From positions 521,001 to 585,000 of the forward strand of contig JADKCZ010000018.1 of the NCBI GenBank assembly GCA_016718565.1: a DNA stretch of 64,000 bases, read 5' to 3'. The DNA comes from Anaeromyxobacter sp. GTDB taxonomy: Bacteria > Myxococcota > Myxococcia > Myxococcales > Anaeromyxobacteraceae. Below, one piece after another: positions 48,101 through 59,754 of the stretch. Both the position numbers and the translations under genes were made by a program. Within the stretch, counting starts at the first letter, position 1; each line of letters starts with the position of its first letter. The notes beneath the pieces are model-generated. The model ran no database searches. It was not told where the DNA came from and saw nothing but the letters and a program-made list of their open reading frames with translations.

Positions 48101-51100
48101 GCCGCCCCGGGAGCAGGTGATGATGGCCAGCGAGTGGTCCTCGTCGGGCACCAGGTCGGGCAGGTAGGCGCGCCCCACCACCACCGGCACCCCGCCGTCG
48201 CCGGTCACGTCGAGCTGCACGATGCCCTGGTTCTGGGCCAGGTAGAGGAAGGTCCGGGCGCCGGAGACGGCCGAGCCGGAGGCGCGGGGCTGCCCGCCGA
48301 AGGTGGAGAGCACGCGCGGGTTGGCCTTGTTGGGGACGGCCAGGCGCTGGCCGCCCGGCCCGCTGCTGTTGCCCGCCGAGTCGACCGCCTCGATGGCCAC
48401 GTAGTAGGGCAGGCCGGGCACCAGGTTGGTGAGGGTGAAGGCGGGGGCCACCTGTCCGGCCACCGCGGTCACCATCACCGGCGACGGCCCCTGGGCCGCC
48501 CCGGTGCCGGCGTAGTCGGCCACCGCGTTGCCGTAGTAGACGAGGAAGCTCGCCACGTCGGTGTCGGCGGTGGCGTCCCAGGTGACGGTCACGCTGTCCC
48601 GCGAGGCGCGCAGGTCGGTGATGAAGGGCGGGAACGGCGCCACGTCGTCGTGGATGATCTGGACGAAGGAGCCCGGGCTGTAGTTGTAGGCCAGGTCGCG
48701 GGCCCGCACGCCGAGCGTCGACTGGGCGTTGGCGGCCAGCGCGTAGGCGCGGGGCAGCGCGGTGGTGGCGGAGCAGTCGGTCCAGAGGGCCCCGTAGCTG
48801 GCGCCGGTGCCGCCGGTGCACTGGTACTGGACCGTGGTGACGTCGGTCGAGGCCGTGATGATGGGCACCCCGCTGGTCGGCGCCGAGAGCGTGTTCTGGC
48901 GCTGCGAGAAGAGGTTGACGAAGGCGGGGTTGGTGGGCGGCGTGGTGTCGAGCGTGATGCCGGCCGCCGCCGCGGTGAGGGCGGAGAAGTTGCCGGCCGC
49001 GTCGCGGAAGAGCACGCAGGCCCGCTTGGCGCCGTCGGAGCCGGTCAGCACCAGCGTGGCCGTGCGCGAGACCGGCTGCCACAGGGGAGAGGCGAAGGAG
49101 GCCGCGCAGGAGGTGAGGGCCGTGGCCGCCTGGGCGATCGCCATCTCGACCTCGTCGGCGCCGGGCGGCGTGATGGACAAGGTCACCGCCGGGGTGGCCG
49201 TGAGGGAGTTGCTGGTGGTCCCGTTGCCGAGCGTGCCGGTGACGGCGAGCGTCCCGAAGTCGGGCGCGGTCCGGTCGAAGCGGATCGAGTCGGTGGCCGC
49301 GCCGCCCTCCACGCCGCCCAGGTTGCGGAAGGAGACGGTGACCGCCCGGGTGGCCTGGTCGGGGGTGGCCCCCAGGTCCACCGTGGTGGAGGTGGCGTAG
49401 GGGATCCAGCCGGTGACGGCCACGCCGTTCACCGAGAGGCGCATGGTGGCCGCGCCGCTGGAGGAGATGGCCGCCGGCACCACCTGCAGGGCCGTGGCGG
49501 CGGCGCCCGAGGCCAGCACGATGGAGCCGCCGCTGGGCGGGGTGGCCAGCAGCTGGATGATGGCGCTGGCGGTGGCGCTGGGGTTGCCGGCGCCGTCGCG
49601 GAACTGGGCGTAGACGGTCTTGGTGCCGTCACCGGTGGGGAGCACCCACTGCAGGCTGGTGGTGTAGGGCTGCCAGCTGGCGCCCGAGAAGCCCACGTCG
49701 TTGGCGACCCGCACCTGCAGGTTGGCCTTGGCGGCCCCCTCGTTGACGTCGCTGGCCGAGAGCGTGGCGGTCACCACCGGCGTGCCGGTGTAGCCGCCCG
49801 CCGCCTCGGTGTTGCCCAGCAGGGCGATGGTGGGCAGGCTGGGGCCGGTGGCGTCGAGGATCACGCCGTCGGTGGCGACGGCGGAGACGTTGCCCGCCTT
49901 GTCGCGGAAGCGGGTGTGCACGGTCTTGGCGCCGTCGCCGGCCGCCAGTGTCCAGGCCACCGTGTCGGCGATGGCGAAGGTGGCGGAGCCGGTGAAGGCG
50001 GCGACGTTGGCCACCTCCACGCTGGCCAGCCCGGAGGCCACCGTGCCGGTGGCCGGGCCGTCCTGCGCCGAGACCGAGAGGGCCACCGCCGTGGTGGCGG
50101 ACCAGGCGGCGCCACCGGCCACCAGGACGAGCGGAGCGCTGGGCGGGGTGCGGTCCATCACGATGGTGGCCAGGGCGTCGCCGCCGTCCACGCCGCCGGC
50201 GTTGCGGTAGACCACCGAGACGGTGCGGGTGGACTCGTCGGGCGCCAGCCCCAGGTCCACCAGGGCGGCGGCCGCGTAGGCCACGAAGTCGGCCCCCTGG
50301 GCCACGCCGTTGACGTAGAGCCGCATGCGCGTGGCGCCGGTGGCGCCCAGCGTGGCGGTGACGGTCTGCTGGTTGGTGGCGGGGGCGCCGCCGGCCAGCG
50401 CGATGGTGCCGGCCGAGGGCGGGGTCTCGGCCAGCGTGATGGGGGCGCTCACCGCCAGGCTCACGTTGCCCACCGCGTCCCGGAACTGCGCGAAGACCGA
50501 CTTGGCCCCGTCGCCGATGGGCAGCACCCAGGGGAGCGAGGTGGTGTAGGGCTGCCAGCTGGCGCCCGCGAAGCCCGGGTCGTTGGAGACGCGCACCTGC
50601 AGGTTGGCCTTGGCGACCCCCTCGTTGACGTCGCTGGCCGAGAGCGTGGCGGTCACCACCGGCGTGCCGGTGTAGCCGGCCTGGGCGCTGGCGTTGCCGG
50701 CCAGCCCGATGGCGGGCACGGTGGGCCCGGCCGTGTCGAGCACCGCGGCGTCGCTGGCGACGGCCGAGACGTTGCCCGCCTTGTCGGTGAAGCGCACCCA
50801 GGTGGTGCGGCTCCCGTCGGCGCCGGCGGCCAGGGTCCAGGCCACCGAGGTGGCGTAGGGGAAGGTGGTGGCGCCGGTGAAGGCGGCGTTGTTGGCCACC
50901 TCCACGCTGGCCAGGCCCGAGGCCAGCGTGCCGGTGGTGGGGCCGTCGGAGGCCGAGAGCGTGAGCGTCACCGCGGTGCCGCCGGTGAACTCCGCGCCGC
51001 CGGCCACCTGCACCGCGGGCGAGACCGGCGCCGCCCGGTCGACCACGATGGAGGTCAGCACCGCGCCGCCCTCCACGCCGCCGAAGTTGCGGAAGACCAC

Positions 51101-54100
51101 CGAGACGATGCGCGAGGACTCGTCGGGCGTGCTCCCCAGGGCCACGGTCGCGCCGGCGGCGTAGGGCTGCCAGCCGCCGGGCTGGGCCGCCCCGTTCACG
51201 TAGACCTGCATCTGGGCCGCGCCGACCGCGGAGATGACGGCCGGCACCGAGAGCTGGTTGGTGGCGGCGGCCCCGCCGGCCACCGCGATGGCGCCGCCGG
51301 TGGGCGGCGTGGCGTCGAGCGTGACGCCGGCGTTGACGACGGTGGAGAGGTTGCCGGCGGCGTCGCGGAACTGGGCGTAGACCGTCTTGAGGCCGTCGCC
51401 GATGGGGAGCAGCCAGGGCAGCGCGGCCGTGTACGGCTGCCAGCTCGCCCCGGCGAACCCGGAGTCGTTGGAGAGCCGCACCTGGAGGTTGGCCCTCCCG
51501 GCGCCCTCGTTGGCGTCGGTGGCCGAGAGGGTGGCGGTGACCACCGCGGTCCCGGTGTAGCCGGCCTGGGCCTCCGGGTTGCCCCCCAGGGCCAGGGTGG
51601 GCCCGGCGGGGCCGGTCTGGTCGTAGGTGATGCTGGTCGAGGCCGGGTCGGAGACGTTGCCGGCCCGGTCGCGGAAGCGGACCCAGACGGTGCGGGCGCC
51701 CTCGGCGCCGGCCGCCAGGGTCCAGGTGAGCGCGTCGGTGGCGGCGAAGGTGGTGGCGGCGGTGAAGGCCGCGTTGTTGGCCACCTCGACGGAGGCCAGC
51801 CCGGAGGCGGTGCCGCCCGGCGCCGGCCCGTCGCTGGCCGACAGGGCCAGGGCCACGCTGGTGGTGGCCGTGAAGGCGGCGCCGCCGGCGATGACCACCG
51901 CGGCCGCGGTCGGCCTGGCCTGGTCGAGCAGGATGGTGGCCGAGGCGCCGCCACCCTCCACGCCGCCGGCGTTGCGGAAGGCCACCGCCACCGTGCGGGT
52001 CGCCTCGTCCGGCGTGGCCCCGAGGACCACGCTGGCGGAGGCCGCGTAGGTCACCCAGGCGGTGGCCACGCCGTCGACCAGGAAGCGCATCTGGCTGGCG
52101 CCCGTGGCGCTCACCGCCGCGGTGACCGTGGCCAGGTTGGTGACCGTCGCCCCGCCGGCCAGGGCGATGCTGCCGCCCGAGGGCGGCGCGGCCGCCAGCG
52201 TGATGGTGGTGTTCACGATGGCCGAGGCGTTCCCGGCGGCGTCCCTGAACTGCGCGTAGACCGTCTTCAGCCCGTCCACCCCCGGCAGCGCCCAGGAGAG
52301 CGTGGTGGCGTAGGGCTGCCAGCTCGAGCCCGAGAAGGCCAGGTCGTTGCCGAGCCGGACCTGCAGGTTCGCCTTGAGGGCCCCCTCGTTGAGGTCGGTG
52401 GCCGAGAGCGTGGCGGTCACCACCGGCGTGCCGGTGTAGCCCGCCTGCGCCCCGGCGTTGCCGGCCAGCGTGATGGTCGGCGTGGCCGGCCCGGTCGCGT
52501 CCAGCGTGATGGCGTCGGAGGTCGCCGCCGAGGTGTTGCCCGCCCGGTCCCTGAACCGCACGTGGACCGTGCGCGCCCCGTCGGCGCCCGCCGCCAGCGT
52601 CCAGGGGATGGAGGTGGCGTAGGGGAGGCCGTCAGCGCCGCGAAGCCCGCGTCGTTCGAGACCTCCACCGTGGCCAGGCCGGAGGCGGCCGACCCGGTGA
52701 CCGGCCCGTCGGAGGCGGCCACCGTGAGCGTCACCGCGGTCGACCCGGCGTAGGTCGCCCCACCGCCCACCACCACGCTCCCGCCGGTCGGGGCGGTCCG
52801 GTCCACCAGGATGGTGGTCGAGGCGCCGCCGCCCTCCACGCCGCCGGCGTTGCGGAAGGCCACCGCCACCGTGCGGGTGGCCTCGTCCGGCGCGGCCCCG
52901 AGGGCCACGCTGGCGGAGGCGGCGTAGGTCACCCAGGCGGTGGCCACGCCGTCGACCAGGAAGCGCATCTGGCTGGCGCCCGTGGCGCTCACCGCCGCGG
53001 TGACCGTGGCCAGGTTGGTGACCGTCGCCCCGCCGGCCAGGGCGATGCTGCCGCCCGAGGGCGGCGCGGCCGCCAGCGTGATGGTGGTGTTCACGATGGC
53101 CGAGGCGTTCCCGGCGGCGTCCCTGAACTGCGCGTAGACCGTCTTCAGCCCGTCCACCCCCGGCAGCGCCCAGGAGAGCGTGGTGGCGTAGGGCTGCCAG
53201 GTGGAGCCCGAGAAGGCCAGGTCGTTGCCCAGCCGGACCTGCAGGTTCGCCTTGAGGGCCCCCTCGTTGAGGTCGGTGGCCGAGAGCGTGGCGGTCACCA
53301 CCGGCGTGCCGGTGTAGCCCGCCTGCGCCCCGGCGTTGCCGGCCAGCGTGATGGTCGGCGTGGCCGGCCCGGTCGCGTCCAGCGTGATGGCGTCGGAGGT
53401 CGCCGCCGAGGTGTTGCCCGCCCGGTCCCTGAACCGCACGTGGACCGTGCGCGCCCCGTCGGCGCCCACCGCCAGCGTCCAGGGGATGGAGGTGGCGTAG
53501 GGGAAGGCCGTCAGCGCCGCGAAGCCCGCGTCGTTCGAGACCTCCACCGTGGCCAGGCCGGAGGCGGCCGACCCGGTGACCGGCCCGTCGGAGGCGGCCA
53601 CCGTGAGCGTCACCGCGGTCGACCCGGCGTAGGTCGCCCCGCCGCCCACCACCACGCTCCCGCCGGTCGGGGCGGTCCGGTCCACCAGGATGGTGGCCGA
53701 GGCGCTGCCGCCCTCGATGCCGCCGGCGGTGCGGAAGAGGACCGAGACCGACGCGGTGGTCTCGTCGGGCACGCCGGACAGGCTGACCGAGGCCGTGGTG
53801 GCGTACGGGACCCAGCCGCCGGCCACGCCGTTCACGTAGAAGCGCATCTCGGCGGCCCCGGCCGCCAGGACGCCGGCGCTCACGGAGGCCTGGCTGGTGG
53901 CCGCGGCCCCGCCCGCCAGCACCAGCGAGCCGCCGGTGGGCGGCGCCGACACCAGCGTGATGGGCGCGCTGACGGCCAGGCTGCTGTTGCCGGCCTGGTC
54001 GCGGAACTGGGCCCAGACCTGCTTGGCCCCGTCGCCGGCCGGCAGCACCCACGAGAGCGCGGCGGCGTAGGGCTGCCAGGTGGAGCCCGAGAACCCGGCG

Positions 54101-56895
54101 TCGTTGCCGAGCCGGACCTGCAGGTTCGCCTTGAGGACCCCCTCGTTGAGATCGGTGGCCGAGAGCGTGGCGGTCACCACCGGCGAGGCGGTGAAGCCGG
54201 CCTGCGCCCCGGCACCGCCCGAGAGCGACAGGACCGGCGAGCCCGGGCCGACGGTGTCGAGCACCACCGTGGCGGACGTGGGCGCCGAGCGGTTGCCCGC
54301 CCGGTCGCGGAAGCGGGCCCAGACGGTCTTGGCGCCGTCGACCGCGGTGAAGGTCCAGGGCGCGCTGGTGGCGTAGGGGAGCACCGTGGGGGCGGTGAAG
54401 GCCGCGTCGGCCGAGAGCTCCACGGCGTCGAGCCCCGCGGCGTAGCCGCCGGCGGTGGCCGGGCCGTCGCTGGCGCCGAGCGTGAGGGCGACGATGGGGC
54501 TGCCGGTGAAGGCGGCCCCCCCGTTGACGGCCACGGAGGGAGCGGTGGGGGCGCGCTGGTCGAAGACGATGGCGGCGGTGGCCGCTCCCCCCTCCACCCC
54601 GGCCGCGTTGCGGAAGGCGACCGAGACGGTGCGGGTGGCCTCGTCCGGCGTGGCCCCCAGGTCGACGCTGGCCCCCGTGGCGTACGCGACCCAGCCGGAC
54701 GGCTGGGCCACGCCGTTCACCGAGAGGCGCATCTCGGCGGCGCCGGCGGCAGAGATGGCCACCGGCACCACCTGCTGGTTGGTGGCGGCCGCGCCACCGG
54801 CCAGGGTGAGGCTGCCGGCGGTGGGGGCGGTGCCGGCCAGGGTGATGCCGCCCTGCACCGGCAGGCTCTGGTTGCCGGCGGGATCCATGAACTGGGCGTA
54901 GACCAGCTTGGCCCCGTCGCCCGGCGGCAGCAGCCAGGAGACGCTGGGGGCGAAGGGCTGCCAGGCGGCGCCGGCGAAGCCGGAGGCGTTGGAGAGGCGG
55001 ACCTGCAGCCCCTGCCGGTCGATCCCCTGGTTGGCGTCGCTGGCCGAGAGCGTGGCGGTGACCAGCGCGGAGCCGGTGGTGCCGGCCGGGGCGCCGGCCC
55101 CGCCGGAGAGCGCGATGGACGGCGCGTCGGGCGCCACCGTGTCGAGCGTGACCAGGGCCACCGCGTCGGCCGAGACGTTGCCGGCCCGGTCGTGGAAGCG
55201 GGCGTAGACCGCCTTCACCCCGTCGCCGGGCGAGAGGGTCCAGGTGTGGGCCAGGTTGTAGTCGAGCAGCACCGCGCCGGTGAAGAGCGAGTTGTCGGCC
55301 AGCTCCATCCTGGCGAGGCCGGAGACGGCCGCGCCCGGGGTGGCGGGCAGGTCCTGCGCCGAGAGCGCCAGCCCCACCGTGGCGGCGCGGGTGTAGGCCA
55401 GGCCGGTCTCGATGACCACCGACGGGGCCGCCGGCGCCAGCCGGTCGAGCACGATGGTGGCCGAGGCCGGGGCCGAGGCGCTGCCGTTGCCGTCCACGAA
55501 GACCACGTGGATCTCGTGGGTGCCGTCGCGGTCGGAGAGGGTGAAGGGGGCGGTCGAGCCCGGGCCGGCGTAGGGGTGGGTGCCGGTGGTGTCGCCCAGC
55601 GCCGGGTCCTGGAAGGTGGGGTCCTCGCTGGCGCGGAAGGAGGCCGCCGACGGCGCGCCGAGCTGCAGCGTGATGGGGCGGCCGCTGGTCACGGCGCCCT
55701 GCGAGATGGCCACCGTGCCGCCCTGGCGGGTCAGGGTCACGCCGGGCACCGCCACCGAGGCGCCGGCGGTGACGGAGAGGCCGGTCACCACCTGCTGGCC
55801 GTAGCCGTCGCGCCGCGCCCGCACCTCGTAGGCGCCCGCCACCAGGCCGTCGAAGGCGTAGGCGCCGTCGGCGCCGGTCACCACCGCGCGCCCCGAGCCG
55901 GTCACCTCCACCACCACGCCGCTCGAGTCGGCCGGCGTGTCGGCCAGCACCACCACGCCGTGGAGCGAGCCGCGCTGCAGCGTCAGCGAGACGGGATCGG
56001 CCAGGGTGCGCACCTCGGCGCCCACCAGATTGAGCACCGGCACCGAGCCGGTGTCGTAGCCGGCCTTGAGCACGCGCAGCAGGTAGCTGCCCGGGGCCAG
56101 CTGATCCAGGGTGAACTGGCCGGCCGCGTTGGTGACCCCGGTGGCGGAGGTGCCGTCGAGGGTCACCAGGGCGTCGGGGAGCGGCGCCACGCTGCCGTCC
56201 GCCAGCTCGGCCACCACCGTGCCGCTCACCGTGGCCGGGTTGGTGGCCAGCACCACCAGGATCACGTCGCCGGTCACGCCCAGCGTGACCTGCTGGGCCT
56301 GGATGGTGCGGGCCACGTAGTCCGGGTGCGAGATGCGCAGGTCGTAGGTGCCCTGCGGCAGGTCGAGCTGGTACTGGCCGGTGGAGGTGGTCACGGCCGC
56401 GAAGGGCGTGCCGACCGCCTCGATGAGGATGCCGCCGTTGTCGGCCGCGGGATCCGGCTCGATGGGATCGGCGGGGTCGGCCGGGATGGCGCCGAGCACG
56501 GCCAGCCCCTTGAGCGCCCCGCGGTCGGTGCCGCCCTCCGGGCTCAGCGCCAGCGTGCCGACGTCGGCGTCCTCGCCGGCCGACAGCGTGAGCGTCACGC
56601 TGCGCAGCTGGAAGCCGGCCGGCTTGGCCTCGACCGCGTAGTTGCCGGGGGTCAGCGAGTCGAAGACGAAGGCGCCGCCCGCGTCGGTGGAGAAGGAGTC
56701 CACCAGCTGGCCGTCCTGGCGCAGGAAGACCGCCACCCCCTCGGCGGACGGCAACCCCGACGCCGCCACCCGGCCCGAGACCCGCGCCTTGGCCTGCAGC
56801 GGGAGCGGCGTGGCCGGGTCGTACGGGTTCTGGGGCGTCACCTCGGACGAGCAGGCGAGCGAGGCGGCGAGAGCGAGGAGAGCAAGGCGGCGCAT
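45149..56895 (-). CDS. Giant repeat lipoprotein (about 3,915 residues), interrupted by a one-base frameshift near 52626
   Basis: From ATG 56895 (GGAGG 5 nt upstream) the protein has a lipoprotein signal (MRRLALLALAASLAC) and a chain of carboxypeptidase-regulatory-like modules to about residue 430. Seven copies of a 293-residue unit follow, about residues 485-2,545, each holding three Ig-like modules (types ending DRAGN, GGVEGG and DAAGN). A fibronectin-III-like domain lies near 2,745 (RASRDSVTVTWDATADTDV), then a long region of LVIVD-type beta-propeller repeats ending VYRVFDLR. The first frame runs to 52417 with nonsense sequence after 52626; the second frame continues the same unit and runs to the stop at 45149. 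A matching unit 879 bp away has GGGGAAGG where this one has GGGGAGG. The protein is probably an outer-membrane, cell-surface structural or adhesion protein. Confidence 0.85.
49250..55440 (-). repeat. Seven-copy higher-order repeat of about 880 bp
   Basis: The anchor coding GGVEGG recurs near 49308, 50188, 51070, 51953, 52830, 53708 and 54590, with spacings of 877-883 bases. Each unit codes about 293 residues as three Ig-like modules. Unit length is a multiple of three apart from the damaged copy, so whole-unit gain or loss would keep the frame. Confidence 0.85.
51945..53700 (-). repeat. Two nearly identical adjacent repeat units
   Basis: The units at about 51945-52820 and 52821-53700 match almost base for base (offset 878, with scattered single differences), far more closely than the other five units match one another. 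This points to recent duplication or gene conversion. The frame-breaking deletion lies in the lower-coordinate copy near 52626. Confidence 0.8.
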
Positions 56896-56964
56896 GAGAC
56901 CTCCGATGGCCGCCCGACCCTAGCAGGATCGTCGCACCCCCCGACCCGGCCGGGCTCATACCCA

Positions 56965-56986
56965 GCGTCCCGTAGGCGCGGGACGC
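56965..56986 (-). terminator. Hairpin terminator after the triheme cytochrome gene
   Basis: GCGTCCCG (56965-56972) pairs with CGGGACGC (56979-56986) across a 6-nt loop, about 73 bases after the cytochrome stop. There is no T-tract on the minus strand, so this is likely but not certain. Confidence 0.45.
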
Positions 56987-57058
56987 TCCTTCGGCCCACC
57001 TTTCAGCAGGCCGGTCCTCCCTCCAAGTGGGCTGGACTCGCGCGAGGCGAGCGCCTCG

Positions 57059-57748
<690 letters not shown>

Positions 57749-57838
57749 GGGGGTCTTCCTCCGGGTGACGGCCTCGAAGATACCGCGGATCCGAGGAGCG
57801 GGTCGCGCCGTCGCTCGCGGCGAGCCCGTCGCCTCGCT

Positions 57839-57960
57839 TCACGCTGCGTCACGCTGCGCGGCGCCTCGCGGACCTCGCCCCCCCTGCCGCCCCGCGTCAC
57901 GTTCGCCGCGCCGCGTCGCACGCTCGTCACAGGCACCGTGACACCGTGATGACACGTCAC
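57839..57960. promoter_or_regulatory. Divergent region with repeated TCACG/GTCAC motifs
   Basis: TCACGCTGCG occurs twice in tandem (57839-57848 and 57849-57858). GTCAC (57926-57930), GTGAC (57938-57942) and GTCAC (57956-57960) form overlapping inverted repeats. They lie in the 265-bp region between the cytochrome gene and the nitronate-monooxygenase-like gene. They could be a regulator site; no known consensus fits fully. Confidence 0.35.
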
Positions 57961-58013
57961 CCCTAGTGTCTCTGGTTCGCGCGCCCCCTCCCCTGCGCGC
58001 CCCGAGGCTTCCC

Positions 58014-59159
58014 ATGACCGCCGGCACCGCCGAGGCCAGCACCACCACCGCCGAGCCGCTGCCGCTCGGCAGGCTGGACCGCGCCACCATCCAGGGGCTC
58101 CTGGCCTCGGGGCGCCGCCTGCTGGTGCAGGGCGGCATGGGCATCCACGCCAGCGACGGCCTCTCCGGCAAGGTGGCGCGCCACCGCGGCGCGCGGCTGG
58201 TGGGCGTGGGCACGGTCTCGGCCGTGGTGAAGAGCCCCGACCACTTCCGCGCCGAGATCCGGCGCTGCCGCGCCGAGGCCGAGGGCGGCTTCGTCGGCGT
58301 GAACCTGATGGCGGCCATCAACAAGGCCGAGTTCGAGGCCTGCACCCGCATCGCCATCGAGGAGCGGGTCTCCTTCATCGTGCAGGGCGCCGGCATCTCG
58401 CGCGAGATCATCAAGTGGTGCCGCGCCGGGAACGTCCCGTTCGCCGGCATCGTCTCCTCGGGCCGCCTGGCCGCCATGTACGAGAAGTGGGGCGCCGACT
58501 TCCTGGTGGCCGAGGGCGCCGAGGCCGGCGGCCACATCGGCGACGTGGGCCACCCGCTGCCGGGCCTGGTGGACGAGGTCCTCCGGCACACCGCGCTGCC
58601 GGTGGTGGCCGCGGGCGGGGTGGACTCGGCCGACGTGAGCCGCTTCCTGGCCGCCGGGGCGGCGGGCGTGCAGGTGGCGTCGCGCTTCCTGGCTTGCTCC
58701 GACGGCGACGCCCACCAGAACTTCAAGGCCATGCACCTCGGCAAGACCGCCGAGGACATCACCCTCATCACCTCCTGCGTCAAGGGGATGAAGGCCCGCG
58801 CCGTGCGCAACGACTTCACCGAGGCGCTGGCGGCGGGCACGGCCTTCCCGCCGCGCAGCAAGGCCTGGTTCTACGGCCCGGACGGCTACCACGGCCGCAG
58901 GAAGGCCTGCGTGGAGTGCCTGGGGGACGAGCTCTGCCTGTGCCGGGCCTCCGACTTCAAGGAGAGCTTCTGCATCACCGACGCCCTGCTGGCCGCCGCC
59001 ATCAAGGGCGACACCAGGAACGGCCTCTTCTACACCGGGTCCTCCATCACCCGCATCCCGGAGCGGGACGCCAGCGCGCTGCCCTCGGTGGCGGAGCTGA
59101 TGGCCTCCTTCGAGGCGGTGCTGGCCGCCGAGAAGAGCCCGCTGCGCGTGGTCGGCTGA
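58014..59159 (+). CDS. Nitronate-monooxygenase-like FMN enzyme with C-terminal Cys cluster
   Basis: The 381-residue protein has a TIM-barrel fold of the NMO / FabK type: LLVQGGMGIHASDG at the N-terminus, GGFVGVNLMAAIN, AEGAEAGGHIGD (with a His in the usual catalytic place), LPVVAAGGVDSADV and AAGVQVASRFLAC. A C-terminal extension of about 80 residues contains CVECLGDELCLCRAS, a Cys-rich patch not typical of the family. The enzyme probably uses FMN to oxidise a nitronate or reduce an enoyl thioester. The ATG at 58014 starts the conserved protein; a GTG at 57966 is an alternative. Confidence 0.8.
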   Translation: MTAGTAEASTTTAEPLPLGRLDRATIQGLLASGRRLLVQGGMGIHASDGLSGKVARHRGARLVGVGTVSAVVKSPDHFRAEIRRCRAEAEGGFVGVNLMAAINKAEFEACTRIAIEERVSFIVQGAGISREIIKWCRAGNVPFAGIVSSGRLAAMYEKWGADFLVAEGAEAGGHIGDVGHPLPGLVDEVLRHTALPVVAAGGVDSADVSRFLAAGAAGVQVASRFLACSDGDAHQNFKAMHLGKTAEDITLITSCVKGMKARAVRNDFTEALAAGTAFPPRSKAWFYGPDGYHGRRKACVECLGDELCLCRASDFKESFCITDALLAAAIKGDTRNGLFYTGSSITRIPERDASALPSVAELMASFEAVLAAEKSPLRVVG

Positions 59160-59224
59160 CCGGGGGGCGCCCTCGCCGTTTCCCGCGTGCCAACGCGCGC
59201 CCGGCTTGATATGGGTCCGCCCCT

Positions 59225-59746
59225 ATGAAGATCGGCTCGAACAGCGTCGTGTCCCTGGAGTACTCCCTCCACTTCGGCGACGGCGAGGTGGTGGACGCCT
59301 CCCAGCCGGGTGACCCCATGGTCTACCTGCACGGTCACTCCCAGATCGTGCCCGGGCTGGAGGCCGCCCTGGAGGGGCTGGAGACCGGCGCCAAGCGCCA
59401 GGTGGTGGTGTCGCCCTCCGACGGGTACGGCGAGCTGAACCTGGAGGCGTTCCAGCGGGTGCCGCTGAGCGCCTTCCCCGAGGGCTTCAAGCCGGAGGTC
59501 GGCATGGAGCTGGTGGCCGAGGGTCCGGACGGCGACCCCATGCCCTTCGTGGTGAAGGGCGTGGAGAACAGCCTGGAGGGCCAGGTGGTGGTGGTGGACT
59601 TCAACCACCCGCTGGCCGGCAAGACCCTGCACTTCGAGGTCACCGTCGGCGAGATCCGCGAGGCCACGGCCGAGGAGCTGGAGCACGGCCACGTGCACGG
59701 CCCCGAGGGCCACGATCACGGCCACGATCACGGCCACGGCCACTGA
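59225..59746 (+). CDS. slyD: FKBP-type peptidyl-prolyl isomerase, SlyD-like
   Basis: The 173-residue protein has the SlyD layout: an FKBP domain split by a chaperone insert (GDGEVVDASQPGDPMVYLHG, LEGLETGAKRQVVVSPSDGYGE, LVAEGPDGDPMPFVV), then a His-rich tail with EHGHVHGPEGHDHGHDHGHG. SlyD folds proteins and delivers nickel to [NiFe] hydrogenase maturation proteins; the tail binds metals. It is followed after 8 bases by the next gene, so they may be coupled. Confidence 0.93.
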   Translation: MKIGSNSVVSLEYSLHFGDGEVVDASQPGDPMVYLHGHSQIVPGLEAALEGLETGAKRQVVVSPSDGYGELNLEAFQRVPLSAFPEGFKPEVGMELVAEGPDGDPMPFVVKGVENSLEGQVVVVDFNHPLAGKTLHFEVTVGEIREATAEELEHGHVHGPEGHDHGHDHGHGH

Positions 59747-59754
59747 CGAGGTCC

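Noticed and set aside
48089..52753. A 1,554-codon plus-strand frame opposite the giant repeat gene
   Set aside because: It is Gly/Arg/His/Val-rich, shows no signal or domain, and mirrors the repeats of the minus-strand gene.
49250..55440. CRISPR-like array
   Set aside because: The repeat unit is about 880 bp and fully coding with domain-level periodicity, not short repeats with unique spacers.
45149..56959. One uninterrupted 3,936-codon frame for the giant gene
   Set aside because: Upstream of about 52626 this frame gives Arg/Gly-rich nonsense, while another frame holds the signal peptide and the repeat modules. The real protein needs the frame change.
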